Source: Pedobacter paludis (GTDB lineage Bacteria > Bacteroidota > Bacteroidia > Sphingobacteriales > Sphingobacteriaceae). Taken from it: 64,000 nt of DNA. The stretch's first letter is position 1; each line of letters begins with the position of its first letter. Position numbers and translations under genes: made by a program. Under the pieces are notes generated by a model. That model saw only the letters and a list, made by a program, of their open reading frames with translations. It was not told the origin of the DNA and searched no databases. Below are positions 47,970 through 54,888 of the stretch, piece after piece. The stretch lies in contig NZ_QGNY01000004.1 in NCBI RefSeq assembly GCF_003173575.1, positions 496,001-560,000 on the forward strand, read 5' to 3'.

Positions 47970-48420
47970 TTAAGTGAACGCTTCGCCTTCTCATTTTAAA
48001 GAAAGAAAAGCCTGCCGTAAATATAAATAATAGTGGCATATAATCATCAATTGGGCAAGCTGTATAACTGTAATCGTTAAGGTAACCAACCCCTCTCAAA
48101 TCACCCGCTGGATGCCAGGGTGTACTTGCTTGCCAATATACGTAACAAACATCCGTAGTGGCTCCACAACGGCCATCCAAATCGTAATAGCCATCATCTA
48201 CCCCGTTTAATGCTCCTGTAACTCCGTCGTTTAAAAAGTTAATGGGTCCTGGATGAGCGGGATCATTTGTATGCCAAATGTTATTTGTACCTGGAATCCA
48301 GCATCCATACTTGTCTGCCCGACATATTTTAGACGCAAGTATGGTTAAGGAAACGATTATTAGTGATTTTAGGGAGAAATGGGATAGTGTTTTTGGGATG
48401 ATTAATTTTAACTTTTGCAT
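47938..48420 (-). CDS. Secreted protein with C-terminal CPIDDY-TM-RRR sorting-like signal (paralogue A)
   Basis: The 160-residue product has an N-terminal signal peptide (about residues 1-35, ending in ICRAD) and a mature start DKYGCW. A body with GRCG and DVCYVYW follows, then ACPIDDY, a membrane helix (MPLLFIFTAGFSFF) and KMRRR. The last ~17 residues after RRR extend it beyond its relatives. The layout signal-Cys body-C/PID motif-helix-basic resembles exosortase-type sorting signals. The body shows no known domain. A near-consensus TATATTTA lies upstream. It overlaps the GT2 gene by 32 bases. Confidence 0.75.
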   Translation of the reverse strand: MQKLKLIIPKTLSHFSLKSLIIVSLTILASKICRADKYGCWIPGTNNIWHTNDPAHPGPINFLNDGVTGALNGVDDGYYDLDGRCGATTDVCYVYWQASTPWHPAGDLRGVGYLNDYSYTACPIDDYMPLLFIFTAGFSFFKMRRRSVHLNENNLNHSCI

Positions 48421-48632
48421 AAGCCATAGAATTAATCATACGCTAAATATAGTAGAAATACTTAAATAATTTAATATGTTCAGATTTTACAAACCAAATT
48501 TTTAAAATAACAGTCCAGAGATCTAATTCTTTTTAAAGAACTGAATCAAGCTCTATCGGTACATTTAAAGGGATGAAAACGATATAACATAACAAGCATC
48601 TTTTTTTTAAAAGGATTATTGCAGTCCTCATA

Positions 48633-49003
48633 GCCGGACAGGCTTAGTCCATTTGGACAAACAAAAGGACTAAGCCTGTCCGGTTCGCTATTTTCCTGTT
48701 CAAGTCAGTAGCTTGGCCAGTGTAGTGCCACCTCAAAAAATAGACCATGCCGGTTTAATAGCAGAACGAAGTGTAGTGGTTTGGACAAGCTAAGTGTTCA
48801 AGATTTATTTTGAAATGGGATATGGATTTCTCATTGCCGGAGGCTTAGTCTTTTTGGACAAACTAAAGGACCAAACCGAGCTTTTAGCGAGCTCATTAAT
48901 GCAATTAATTGACAACAAGCTATTAATATATTTTCCGGCTCGCTATTTTCCTGTTCACGTTCGTAGCTTGCTTGTATAGTGCCCTCTAGAAAATAGACCA
49001 TGC
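48633..49003. repeat. Duplicated palindromic repeat with a perfect 17-bp inverted pair
   Basis: CCGGACAGGCTTAGTCC (48634-48650) is matched exactly in reverse at 48667-48683, around a 16-base loop. A degenerate second copy starts near 48835. After each copy comes CGCTATTTTCCTGTTCA and, later, AAAATAGACCATGC, so the unit (about 120-170 bases) is present twice. CCGGACAGGCTT also heads the repeats at 57.3-58.1 kb. The rest of the 48421-49120 gap shows no credible gene. Confidence 0.75.
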
Positions 49004-49120
49004 AAATATAGTCACTCAAACATGCCTTAACTACGCTTCATCTACGACGCATCTATGCTTGAACCACGGGGATATGGCGAAGGAAGGGTGAATATGACTG
49101 GGTTAAAATACAGAAATTCG

Positions 49121-49567
49121 CTAGTTTATTCTTCTTCGAATTAAGATAAGGGCGAACGTTCCAGAGGCTAAAGCAATTGCCCAGGTGTAATCATCTAGTG
49201 GGCATTGAAGCTCAAAATCGCTATAATATGTTCCCTGAACGCCTGAATAATACGGACCCAAACCAGCAATATTGGTTTTTTTATTGCAGGTAATTAAATA
49301 AACAAGGCTTCCTACACTTACAGCGCTACTCACTTCCCCACCCTGATCGCACACAAAGCAAGCCGTAGAAGTAGATATGGTGCCAGTGAAGCAACTGGTA
49401 GGTTGACCAGGAATGGCATATAGTTTTAAATCGCTGAATAGATTTACCCCTAAGCCAATAGTTGCGGGGTTAGAATAAATGTTCGAACTCACCATACATC
49501 CTGCATCAGCTTGGCAATGGCTGATATAAGCAAAAACTATAAATAAGAATGAACATAAAAATTTCAT
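49121..49567 (-). CDS. Secreted protein with C-terminal CPLDDY-TM-RRR sorting-like signal (paralogue B)
   Basis: The 148-residue product begins MKFLCSFLFIVFAYISHC, with likely cleavage before DAGC. The mature part has six Cys (GC, SC, AC, VC, TC, QC), suggesting three disulfides. It ends QCPLDDYTWAIALASGTFAL ... RRRIN, strikingly like PEP-CTERM ends, with PLDDYTW in place of PEPSTW. The ATG at 49567 is used; a TTG three codons upstream is open. A perfect TAnnTTTG box (TAATTTTG, minus strand, 49587-49594) lies upstream. No known domain in the body. Confidence 0.78.
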   Translation of the reverse strand: MKFLCSFLFIVFAYISHCQADAGCMVSSNIYSNPATIGLGVNLFSDLKLYAIPGQPTSCFTGTISTSTACFVCDQGGEVSSAVSVGSLVYLITCNKKTNIAGLGPYYSGVQGTYYSDFELQCPLDDYTWAIALASGTFALILIRRRIN

Positions 49568-49586
49568 GATTGGCAACTGCTTCTCA

Positions 49587-49594
49587 CAAAATTA
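49587..49594 (-). promoter_or_regulatory. Candidate Bacteroidota -7 box upstream of paralogue B
   Basis: TAATTTTG on the minus strand matches TAnnTTTG exactly, about 20 bases before the ATG. No clear -33 TTTG is seen at the usual spacing. Confidence 0.4.
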
Positions 49595-49870
49595 AGGCAG
49601 CAGTACATCCGATTGATCGTTCTTTTTGTTCAGTTTGGTATGTCAAATATTGATCAAATAGATTTTATAAATGAACGACCACTTACTCAAGTCATTTAAA
49701 ATTTGATATTTGAGTTTCTTGTAGCCCAAATGCATTCTTTGTGGATACGATAAGATTACGAGGTTCTTTAAATAGAAATATATACTTTTACCATATATCA
49801 GTCGGGAATATATTGCGAAAAGCTTCCTAAATGACGATAATGATGAATACAGTTTTTAATATACAACTTA

Positions 49871-50272
49871 ATGATTGAAAAAATAGAACATCAGGGCAAT
49901 TTATTGGCCATAATCATTAGGGCAAATTATCAAAAAGATGGAATAAGCTTTTTTACGCCCAATGATTTTTCTCAGCAATTGGGTTATATGAATAGAAAAA
50001 AGGGTTATGTAATTGAGCCTCATATCCATAAACTTGTAGAAAGAAAAGTAGTTTTAACCCAGGAAGTACTTTATATAAAAAGTGGAAGTGTTCTTGTAAA
50101 TTTTTACGATGAAAGCCAGCTTTTTTTAGAGCATAGAATTGTGGTAACTGGCGATGTCATCCTTCTTGCAAGTGGAGGCCATGGTTTTGAAATGCTCGAA
50201 GATTCAGAAATGATCGAAATAAAACAAGGCCCTTATGTTGGAGAAGAAGACAAAGTAAGATTTAAACCCTAA
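49871..50272 (+). CDS. Cupin-fold protein, probably sugar-pathway linked
   Basis: The 133-residue product looks like a small cupin: EPHIHKLVERKV supplies a metal-binding His pair, and a second strand pair follows (VLYIKSGSVLVNFYDES ... VTGDVILLASGGHGFEML). Such single-domain cupins accompany nucleotide-sugar operons as epimerases or isomerases, or as structural partners (WxcM/FdtA-like). The catalytic role here is inferred from context: it starts a three-gene plus-strand cassette with a methyltransferase (3-base gap) and a perosamine-synthase-like aminotransferase. Confidence 0.7.
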   Translation: MIEKIEHQGNLLAIIIRANYQKDGISFFTPNDFSQQLGYMNRKKGYVIEPHIHKLVERKVVLTQEVLYIKSGSVLVNFYDESQLFLEHRIVVTGDVILLASGGHGFEMLEDSEMIEIKQGPYVGEEDKVRFKP

Positions 50273-50275
50273 CAA

Positions 50276-51028
50276 ATGCAAGAAGTTTTTAATGTCTACA
50301 GTTCTTATTATGATTTGATATATAAGGATAAAGACTATAATAGGGAAGCAGATTATGTTATAGAATTGATTACAAAATATCATAAAAACGCGATTGATAT
50401 TATTGAGTTTGGTTCTGGCACCGGCAAGCATGCTGAATTATTTTCCTTAAAAGGATTTAATGTTGTTGGAGTAGAGCCAAGTGCCGAAATGATTAAAATT
50501 GCAACACCAAAAACAAATACCAGTCTTTCATTTGTTCAATCCTCAATAGAATCGTATAATAACACAAAAGACTTTGATGTTGCCTTAGCTCTTTTTCATG
50601 TAATCAGTTATTTAACTACGAACGAAGACCTCGAAAAAGCTTTTACAAATGTATGCAAGCGCTTAAAAAAAGATGGTTTATTTATATTTGATGTGTGGTA
50701 CAGCCCGGCGGTTTTAACCCAATTACCCGAAAAAAGAACAAAAACCATTGAAAATGACTTAATTAAAGTGATTAGAAATGCCGAACCAACAATTCACTGG
50801 AATACAAACATCATCGACGTCGCTTATAAAATTGAGGTATTAAATAAACTTGAACAAAAAATCAGCCATCTATATGAAACCCACAAAATGCGTCATTTTA
50901 GTATCCCTGAGCTGCTGTTGTTAGCGAAGGTTTATGGCTTTGAATTGGTTACAACTCATGAATTTTTAACCAAAAAAATCCCTGGCGCTGATACTTGGGG
51001 CATCTGTATGGTTCTCCAAAAAAAATAA
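50276..51028 (+). CDS. Class I SAM-dependent methyltransferase
   Basis: The 250-residue product has the Rossmann SAM motif DIIEFGSGTGKHAELF (about residues 39-54), acidic loop VVGVEPSAEM, and DVALALFHVISYL as motif post-I/II. The C-terminus is the mixed sheet seen in small-molecule methyltransferases. It follows the cupin gene by 3 bases and precedes the DegT gene by 8, so it probably methylates the sugar intermediate made by this cassette; the position is not known. Confidence 0.87.
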   Translation: MQEVFNVYSSYYDLIYKDKDYNREADYVIELITKYHKNAIDIIEFGSGTGKHAELFSLKGFNVVGVEPSAEMIKIATPKTNTSLSFVQSSIESYNNTKDFDVALALFHVISYLTTNEDLEKAFTNVCKRLKKDGLFIFDVWYSPAVLTQLPEKRTKTIENDLIKVIRNAEPTIHWNTNIIDVAYKIEVLNKLEQKISHLYETHKMRHFSIPELLLLAKVYGFELVTTHEFLTKKIPGADTWGICMVLQKK

Positions 51029-51036
51029 TCAACCTT

Positions 51037-52155
51037 ATGAAATTTATACCTGTAAATACACCTTTGTTAAATGGCAATGAACTTAAATATTTAACTGAAT
51101 GTATCACAACAGGCTGGATTAGCAGTGAAGGGCCTTTTATTAAAGAATTTGAAGCAAAATTTTCATCATACATTGGTCAAAAACATGGAATAGCTGTAAG
51201 TAATGGTTCCGCAGCGCTGGATATAGCAATAAAGGCATTAGGCATATGTATGGGAGATGAAGTGATTATGCCCACATTTACGATTATCTCACCCGCACAA
51301 TCCATTGTTACAGCAGGTGCAACACCAGTTTTAGTTGATTGTAGCTTAACAAACTGGAACATGAATGTAGTTGAAATCGAAAGCAAAATTACAGAAAGAA
51401 CAAAAGCTATTCTTGTTGTACATATTTATGGCTTACCTGTGGATATGTCCTCCATTTTAACACTTGCAAAAAGATATAAGTTAAAAATAATTGAGGATGC
51501 AGCCGAAGTTCATGGACAAACCTATAATGGTCAAAAATGCGGATCTTTTGGTGATGTGTCTATTTTTAGTTTTTATCCCAATAAACACATAACCACGGGA
51601 GAAGGTGGAATGATTTTGACTAATGATCAACATCTTGCAGATCGATGCCAAAAATTAAGGAATCTTTGTTTTGAACCGTATGGACCAAGATTTGTTCATT
51701 ACGAACTGGGCTGGAATTACCGCATGACCAATTTACAGGCTGCGTTGGGTCTTGCTCAGCTTGAGCAAATAGATTACTTTATTGATAAAAAAAGAAAGTT
51801 GGGCAGCTTTTATCAAAGGGAGTTAAGCTTTTTAAAAGATTTTGGATTCTTACTCCCAGAAGAATCTAGCGATTTCGCCGAGAATATTTATTGGGTTTTT
51901 GGGCTGGTAGCTTCATCAGAGGAGGAAAAAGAAAATTTAGTGGCTTTTTTGAATCAAAATAAAATTGCAACAAGACCATTTTTCTGGTGTATGCATGAAC
52001 AGCCTGTTTTTAAGGAAATGGGCTTATTCCAAAATGAATCTTATCCAAATGCTGAAAAGCTGGCGAGAAATGGCTTTTATCTACCTTCCGGATTGGGAAC
52101 CGAAGAAGAAGATTTGGAAAGAGTTGTTTCTGTGATAAAAAATTATAAAAATTAG
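51037..52155 (+). CDS. DegT/DnrJ/EryC1/StrS aminotransferase, GDP-perosamine synthase-like
   Basis: The 372-residue PLP enzyme aminates a 4-keto sugar nucleotide. The family pattern is clear: VNTPLLNGNELKYLTECI at the N-terminus, GWISSEGPFI, VSNGSAALDIAI, EDAAEVHGQ, and the Schiff-base Lys near residue 183 in YPNKHITTGEGGM. It resembles perosamine synthases (RfbE/Per) in the GWISSEGPFI and THIYGLP-like VHIYGLPVDM stretches. ATG at 51037 is used; the longer frame overlaps the methyltransferase gene. It ends just before the convergent paralogue C. Confidence 0.92.
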   Translation: MKFIPVNTPLLNGNELKYLTECITTGWISSEGPFIKEFEAKFSSYIGQKHGIAVSNGSAALDIAIKALGICMGDEVIMPTFTIISPAQSIVTAGATPVLVDCSLTNWNMNVVEIESKITERTKAILVVHIYGLPVDMSSILTLAKRYKLKIIEDAAEVHGQTYNGQKCGSFGDVSIFSFYPNKHITTGEGGMILTNDQHLADRCQKLRNLCFEPYGPRFVHYELGWNYRMTNLQAALGLAQLEQIDYFIDKKRKLGSFYQRELSFLKDFGFLLPEESSDFAENIYWVFGLVASSEEEKENLVAFLNQNKIATRPFFWCMHEQPVFKEMGLFQNESYPNAEKLARNGFYLPSGLGTEEEDLERVVSVIKNYKN

Positions 52156-52168
52156 ATATGGCTTAGTC

Positions 52169-52651
52169 TTACGTAGACACGAAGATTAGATGCGAGTTTA
52201 TGAACGAGCGATACTTTGATCTGAGAATATATGCCATTATCATTGAAAAAAAAGAACCTAAGATAAAAATATAATCATCTATTGGCGCATTACAGACTGG
52301 GATTGAATAAGTTCTCAAATCTCCATGCCCTGATCGACCTGTTACATAACATAGGCCAGCGGAGGAACCCAAATCAATATCATCAGCATGTCCCGTACTT
52401 GAAAATCCAGTATTAATTTCCCCGCAAGTATAACTGTTACTTCCGTTATTATTATTAATGGTTTTAGGATTAGAAATAGAATAAAAAGGGTACTGGACAC
52501 CATCATTGTATTCAGGACTTAAACCATCATTAGTATAGGTTAAGTATACTGTGGGATAAAATACACAGCCTTGGTTTGCGCCGGGATTACCAGCGCCATA
52601 AGAAATTTCGGTCACAGCTAATAGCAGCAACAGACATTTTGCAAACTTCAT
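52169..52651 (-). CDS. Secreted protein with C-terminal APIDDY-TM-basic sorting-like signal (paralogue C)
   Basis: The 160-residue product has a signal peptide (MKFAKCLLLLLAVTEISYGA) and a mature start near NPGANQGC. The body is Asn/Gly/Ser-rich and carries four Cys (GC, TC, LC, VC). The signal here is NAPIDDYIFILGSFFS, with Ala replacing the usual Cys before Pro, followed by a helix and RSKYR. An extra 12-residue hydrophobic end (INSHLIFVST) follows the basic patch. The body has no recognised domain. It is convergent with the DegT gene (13-base gap). Confidence 0.7.
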   Translation of the reverse strand: MKFAKCLLLLLAVTEISYGAGNPGANQGCVFYPTVYLTYTNDGLSPEYNDGVQYPFYSISNPKTINNNNGSNSYTCGEINTGFSSTGHADDIDLGSSAGLCYVTGRSGHGDLRTYSIPVCNAPIDDYIFILGSFFSMIMAYILRSKYRSFINSHLIFVST

Positions 52652-52988
52652 AAAAAGAAAATAGACAACAAAAAAGTAGGTTTAAGACTACAATTTTACA
52701 AATATTGAAAATAAAATTCTTACTTACGAATTAATTAGACTTTTGGTTTTAAATTTTAGGAAAAGAATTAGTAAACAATTTGCAGTATATACTGAAGCTT
52801 CAGCAAAATTAAGTATTACTAAATAACAGCCATGAAATTGCTGTGATATTATTCAAATGAAATATTTATACATGAAGAATCAAACCTTCAGAATTTTATC
52901 TAGAATGATCAAAAAAAGCTGAAGGCATTCATATAAATTAAAAAGACAACATTTGTGGGATGACCAGATTAGAAGAAATAATCGCCAT
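52652..52988. other. Intergenic region without a recognisable gene
   Basis: AT-rich 337 bases between paralogues C and D. I see no credible reading frame, RNA gene or strong repeat. A small palindrome (TGAAGCTTCA) at about 52791-52801 is the only symmetrical element noted. Confidence 0.6.
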
Positions 52989-53354
52989 TTAGTTAGCAAG
53001 CTCCATCTTTAAAACGGATTTTTTTTTAGAATAATAAAAACCAACTAAACCAAGAACCGAAACTAAACCCCATGAATAATCATCTAGAGGACAAAAAAAC
53101 AAATTTGCATCAACAACAACACCAGAATATGTCCCCGAACAAGCGGTACAAGGTGTAGACGTTGTAGAATTTATCTTGACAAACCTATTTGTTGGTGATC
53201 CAGATGGGCAATATGTTACAAAATAGGTGCAGTCATATACTCCAGCAGTCATAAAAAAAACTCCAGTTGAAGTAGAGCAACCCGGATCAGCTTTAGCTGT
53301 ATTGATGGAAGAGAAGAATACTATATAAATAATACCTAAAATTATTTTTTTCAT
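52989..53354 (-). CDS. Secreted protein with C-terminal CPLDDY-TM-KKK sorting-like signal (paralogue D)
   Basis: The 121-residue product has a signal peptide (about residues 1-22, cleavage near AKA|DPGC) and a mature start DPGCSTSTG. Six Cys occur in the body (GC, DC, YC, PC, AC, FC). It ends FCPLDDYSWGLVSVLGLVGF, then YYSKKK and an 8-residue polar end. The body is dominated by Thr/Ser and shows no known domain. A perfect TATATTTG box (TAnnTTTG) lies about 36 bases upstream of the start on the minus strand. Confidence 0.77.
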   Translation of the reverse strand: MKKIILGIIYIVFFSSINTAKADPGCSTSTGVFFMTAGVYDCTYFVTYCPSGSPTNRFVKINSTTSTPCTACSGTYSGVVVDANLFFCPLDDYSWGLVSVLGLVGFYYSKKKSVLKMELAN

Positions 53355-53389
53355 ATCAAAGTTAGGAATTTAGGGTGATTCTAGAGTTA

Positions 53390-53397
53390 CAAATATA
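53390..53397 (-). promoter_or_regulatory. Candidate -7 box upstream of paralogue D
   Basis: TATATTTG on the minus strand fits TAnnTTTG. A TTGG lies 19 bases further upstream, near the expected -33 spacing. Confidence 0.45.
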
Positions 53398-53505
53398 ACG
53401 AGAATCAAACAAAGAACCAAGTCAACAAATTAATCAAGCAAAACGGTCTTTCCTAAAAGCCTTGAGCATCTTTCTCAATGTCCTTATACACAATAAAAAC
53501 AAACT

Positions 53506-53850
53506 TTAATAACCTTGAATTTTTCGCCTACGAATATAGTAAAAGGTTAAAGCAGAGAGCCCCATAGCAAAGGGTAAAATGTATTCGTCTAAAGAACAAC
53601 CTGCCGGAAGTCCATAAGTTACTAGTGTACCCCCAAAGCCAGAAATAGAACATGTACCTCCCTTCGGAATTATGCAATATAAAGATTCTGGATTTGCATA
53701 ACTCGTTCCGAAGAGATTGTAAGTCGTACCACCTGTGTTAGTTACATATAAGTTCCCAGTAATATCACCTATACAACCCGTTTGTGCATAGGAATTTTCT
53801 AATATGAAGCAAAATAATCCAAATAGAAATAAGATTTTGAATTTTCCCAT
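53506..53850 (-). CDS. Secreted protein with C-terminal CSLDEY-TM-RRR sorting-like signal (paralogue E)
   Basis: The product of about 114 residues has a signal peptide (MGKFKILFLFGLFCFILE then NSYAQ) and a mature start near TGCIGD. It has four Cys (GC, YC, TC, GC), and the motif is GCSLDEY rather than CPLDDY, followed by a helix (ILPFAMGLSALTFYYI) and RRRKIQGY. This is the most diverged motif of the five but the layout is the same. The ATG at 53850 is used; a TTG one codon upstream is open. TACTTTTG lies upstream at 53912-53919. Confidence 0.72.
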   Translation of the reverse strand: MGKFKILFLFGLFCFILENSYAQTGCIGDITGNLYVTNTGGTTYNLFGTSYANPESLYCIIPKGGTCSISGFGGTLVTYGLPAGCSLDEYILPFAMGLSALTFYYIRRRKIQGY

Positions 53851-53911
53851 CAATTAAAAGTTGCCCTTTTAATCATGGAAATGTGCTAAAACAACAAGGA
53901 GGTGATTAAAA

Positions 53912-53919
53912 CAAAAGTA
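53912..53919 (-). promoter_or_regulatory. Candidate -7 box upstream of paralogue E
   Basis: TACTTTTG on the minus strand matches TAnnTTTG, about 62 bases before the ATG. No convincing -33 element is seen. Confidence 0.35.
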
Positions 53920-54049
53920 AAATATTCTACTGTTAATTTTATGCTTATTTCTTTATAATCATTGACTTATATCAACATTATGTACGAATTCTAATCTTGA
54001 ATTTAATTTTAAAGCTTTCTATTTTTTCTTTTTTAGATATTTTAAAAGG

Positions 54050-54057
54050 TATTTTTG
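54050..54057 (+). promoter_or_regulatory. Candidate -7 box upstream of the wza-like gene
   Basis: TATTTTTG matches TAnnTTTG, 33 bases before the ATG. The -33 region is a T-rich tract without a clear TTTG. Confidence 0.35.
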
Positions 54058-54090
54058 TACTTTACGTAATTAAACTAGACCGTCATCTCC

Positions 54091-54888
54091 ATGACCATAC
54101 ATTTGCGATTCCTATTTCTTTATTTGATCAGCTTTTGCCTACTCACTTCGTGTGCTGTACGAAAACAGCATACCTTATTTAATTCTCCTACCGACATTGT
54201 AACCGATACCATTAAACAAGTTTATGTGGTGAATGATCAAGGGATTAGTGATGCTTATTATAAAATAAAAATAAACGATCAGTTGGCCATTCGCAATGTT
54301 CAGAATTTTGAGTTCGGCGCCAATAATAACAATACTGCCGGAAGCGCAACTGGCGGAACGAACGCTTCGGTTTTATCTTTTCAGGTTGAAACAGATGGTT
54401 TTGTTACTTTACCAGCCATTGGCAAAGTAGAGGTTGTGGGCTTAACCAGACGAGAAGCTGCATTAAAAATTCAGGATATCTACAAGCAAAAATTACTAAA
54501 AGACCCCATTATTGAGTTAACTGTTATCAATTTAAAAGTTACGCTTTTGGGCGAATTTGGCAAACAAGGGAATTTCTTGTTGGAACGAGATAACACCACA
54601 TTGATAGATATTATTGGTGAGGCGGGCGGAATTACGAAAACAGCAGATCCTAAAACATTAAAAATTATTCGGGGAGATAGAAACCATCCGGAAATTATTT
54701 ATGTAAATCTGAATGACATCAACAGCCTAGCCAGCAAAAAACTAATTATGCAAAATAATGACATTGTAGTTTTGCAACAAACCAAGGGACAAGCTATAAG
54801 TGAAAAACTACAAAGTGCCAATAATATTATACAGCCGCTTTTAGTCGTTATAAACTTAGCCGTATTAATTTTTACTTTAACTCGTTAA
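54091..54888 (+). CDS. Polysaccharide export outer-membrane lipoprotein (Wza-like)
   Basis: The 265-residue product starts with a lipoprotein signal (hydrophobic core, lipobox LLTSC with Cys near residue 21). A polysaccharide-export domain follows (YKIKINDQLAIRNVQ ... FVTLPAIGKVEVVGLTRREA), then an SLBB-type domain (VTLLGEFGKQGNFLLERDNT). A C-terminal hydrophobic stretch (PLLVVINLAVLIFTLTR) fits a membrane helix or barrel-forming helix as in Wza. It forms the outer-membrane exit for capsule or exopolysaccharide. It overlaps the wzc-like gene by one base (TAATG), showing coupled expression. Confidence 0.92.
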   Translation: MTIHLRFLFLYLISFCLLTSCAVRKQHTLFNSPTDIVTDTIKQVYVVNDQGISDAYYKIKINDQLAIRNVQNFEFGANNNNTAGSATGGTNASVLSFQVETDGFVTLPAIGKVEVVGLTRREAALKIQDIYKQKLLKDPIIELTVINLKVTLLGEFGKQGNFLLERDNTTLIDIIGEAGGITKTADPKTLKIIRGDRNHPEIIYVNLNDINSLASKKLIMQNNDIVVLQQTKGQAISEKLQSANNIIQPLLVVINLAVLIFTLTR

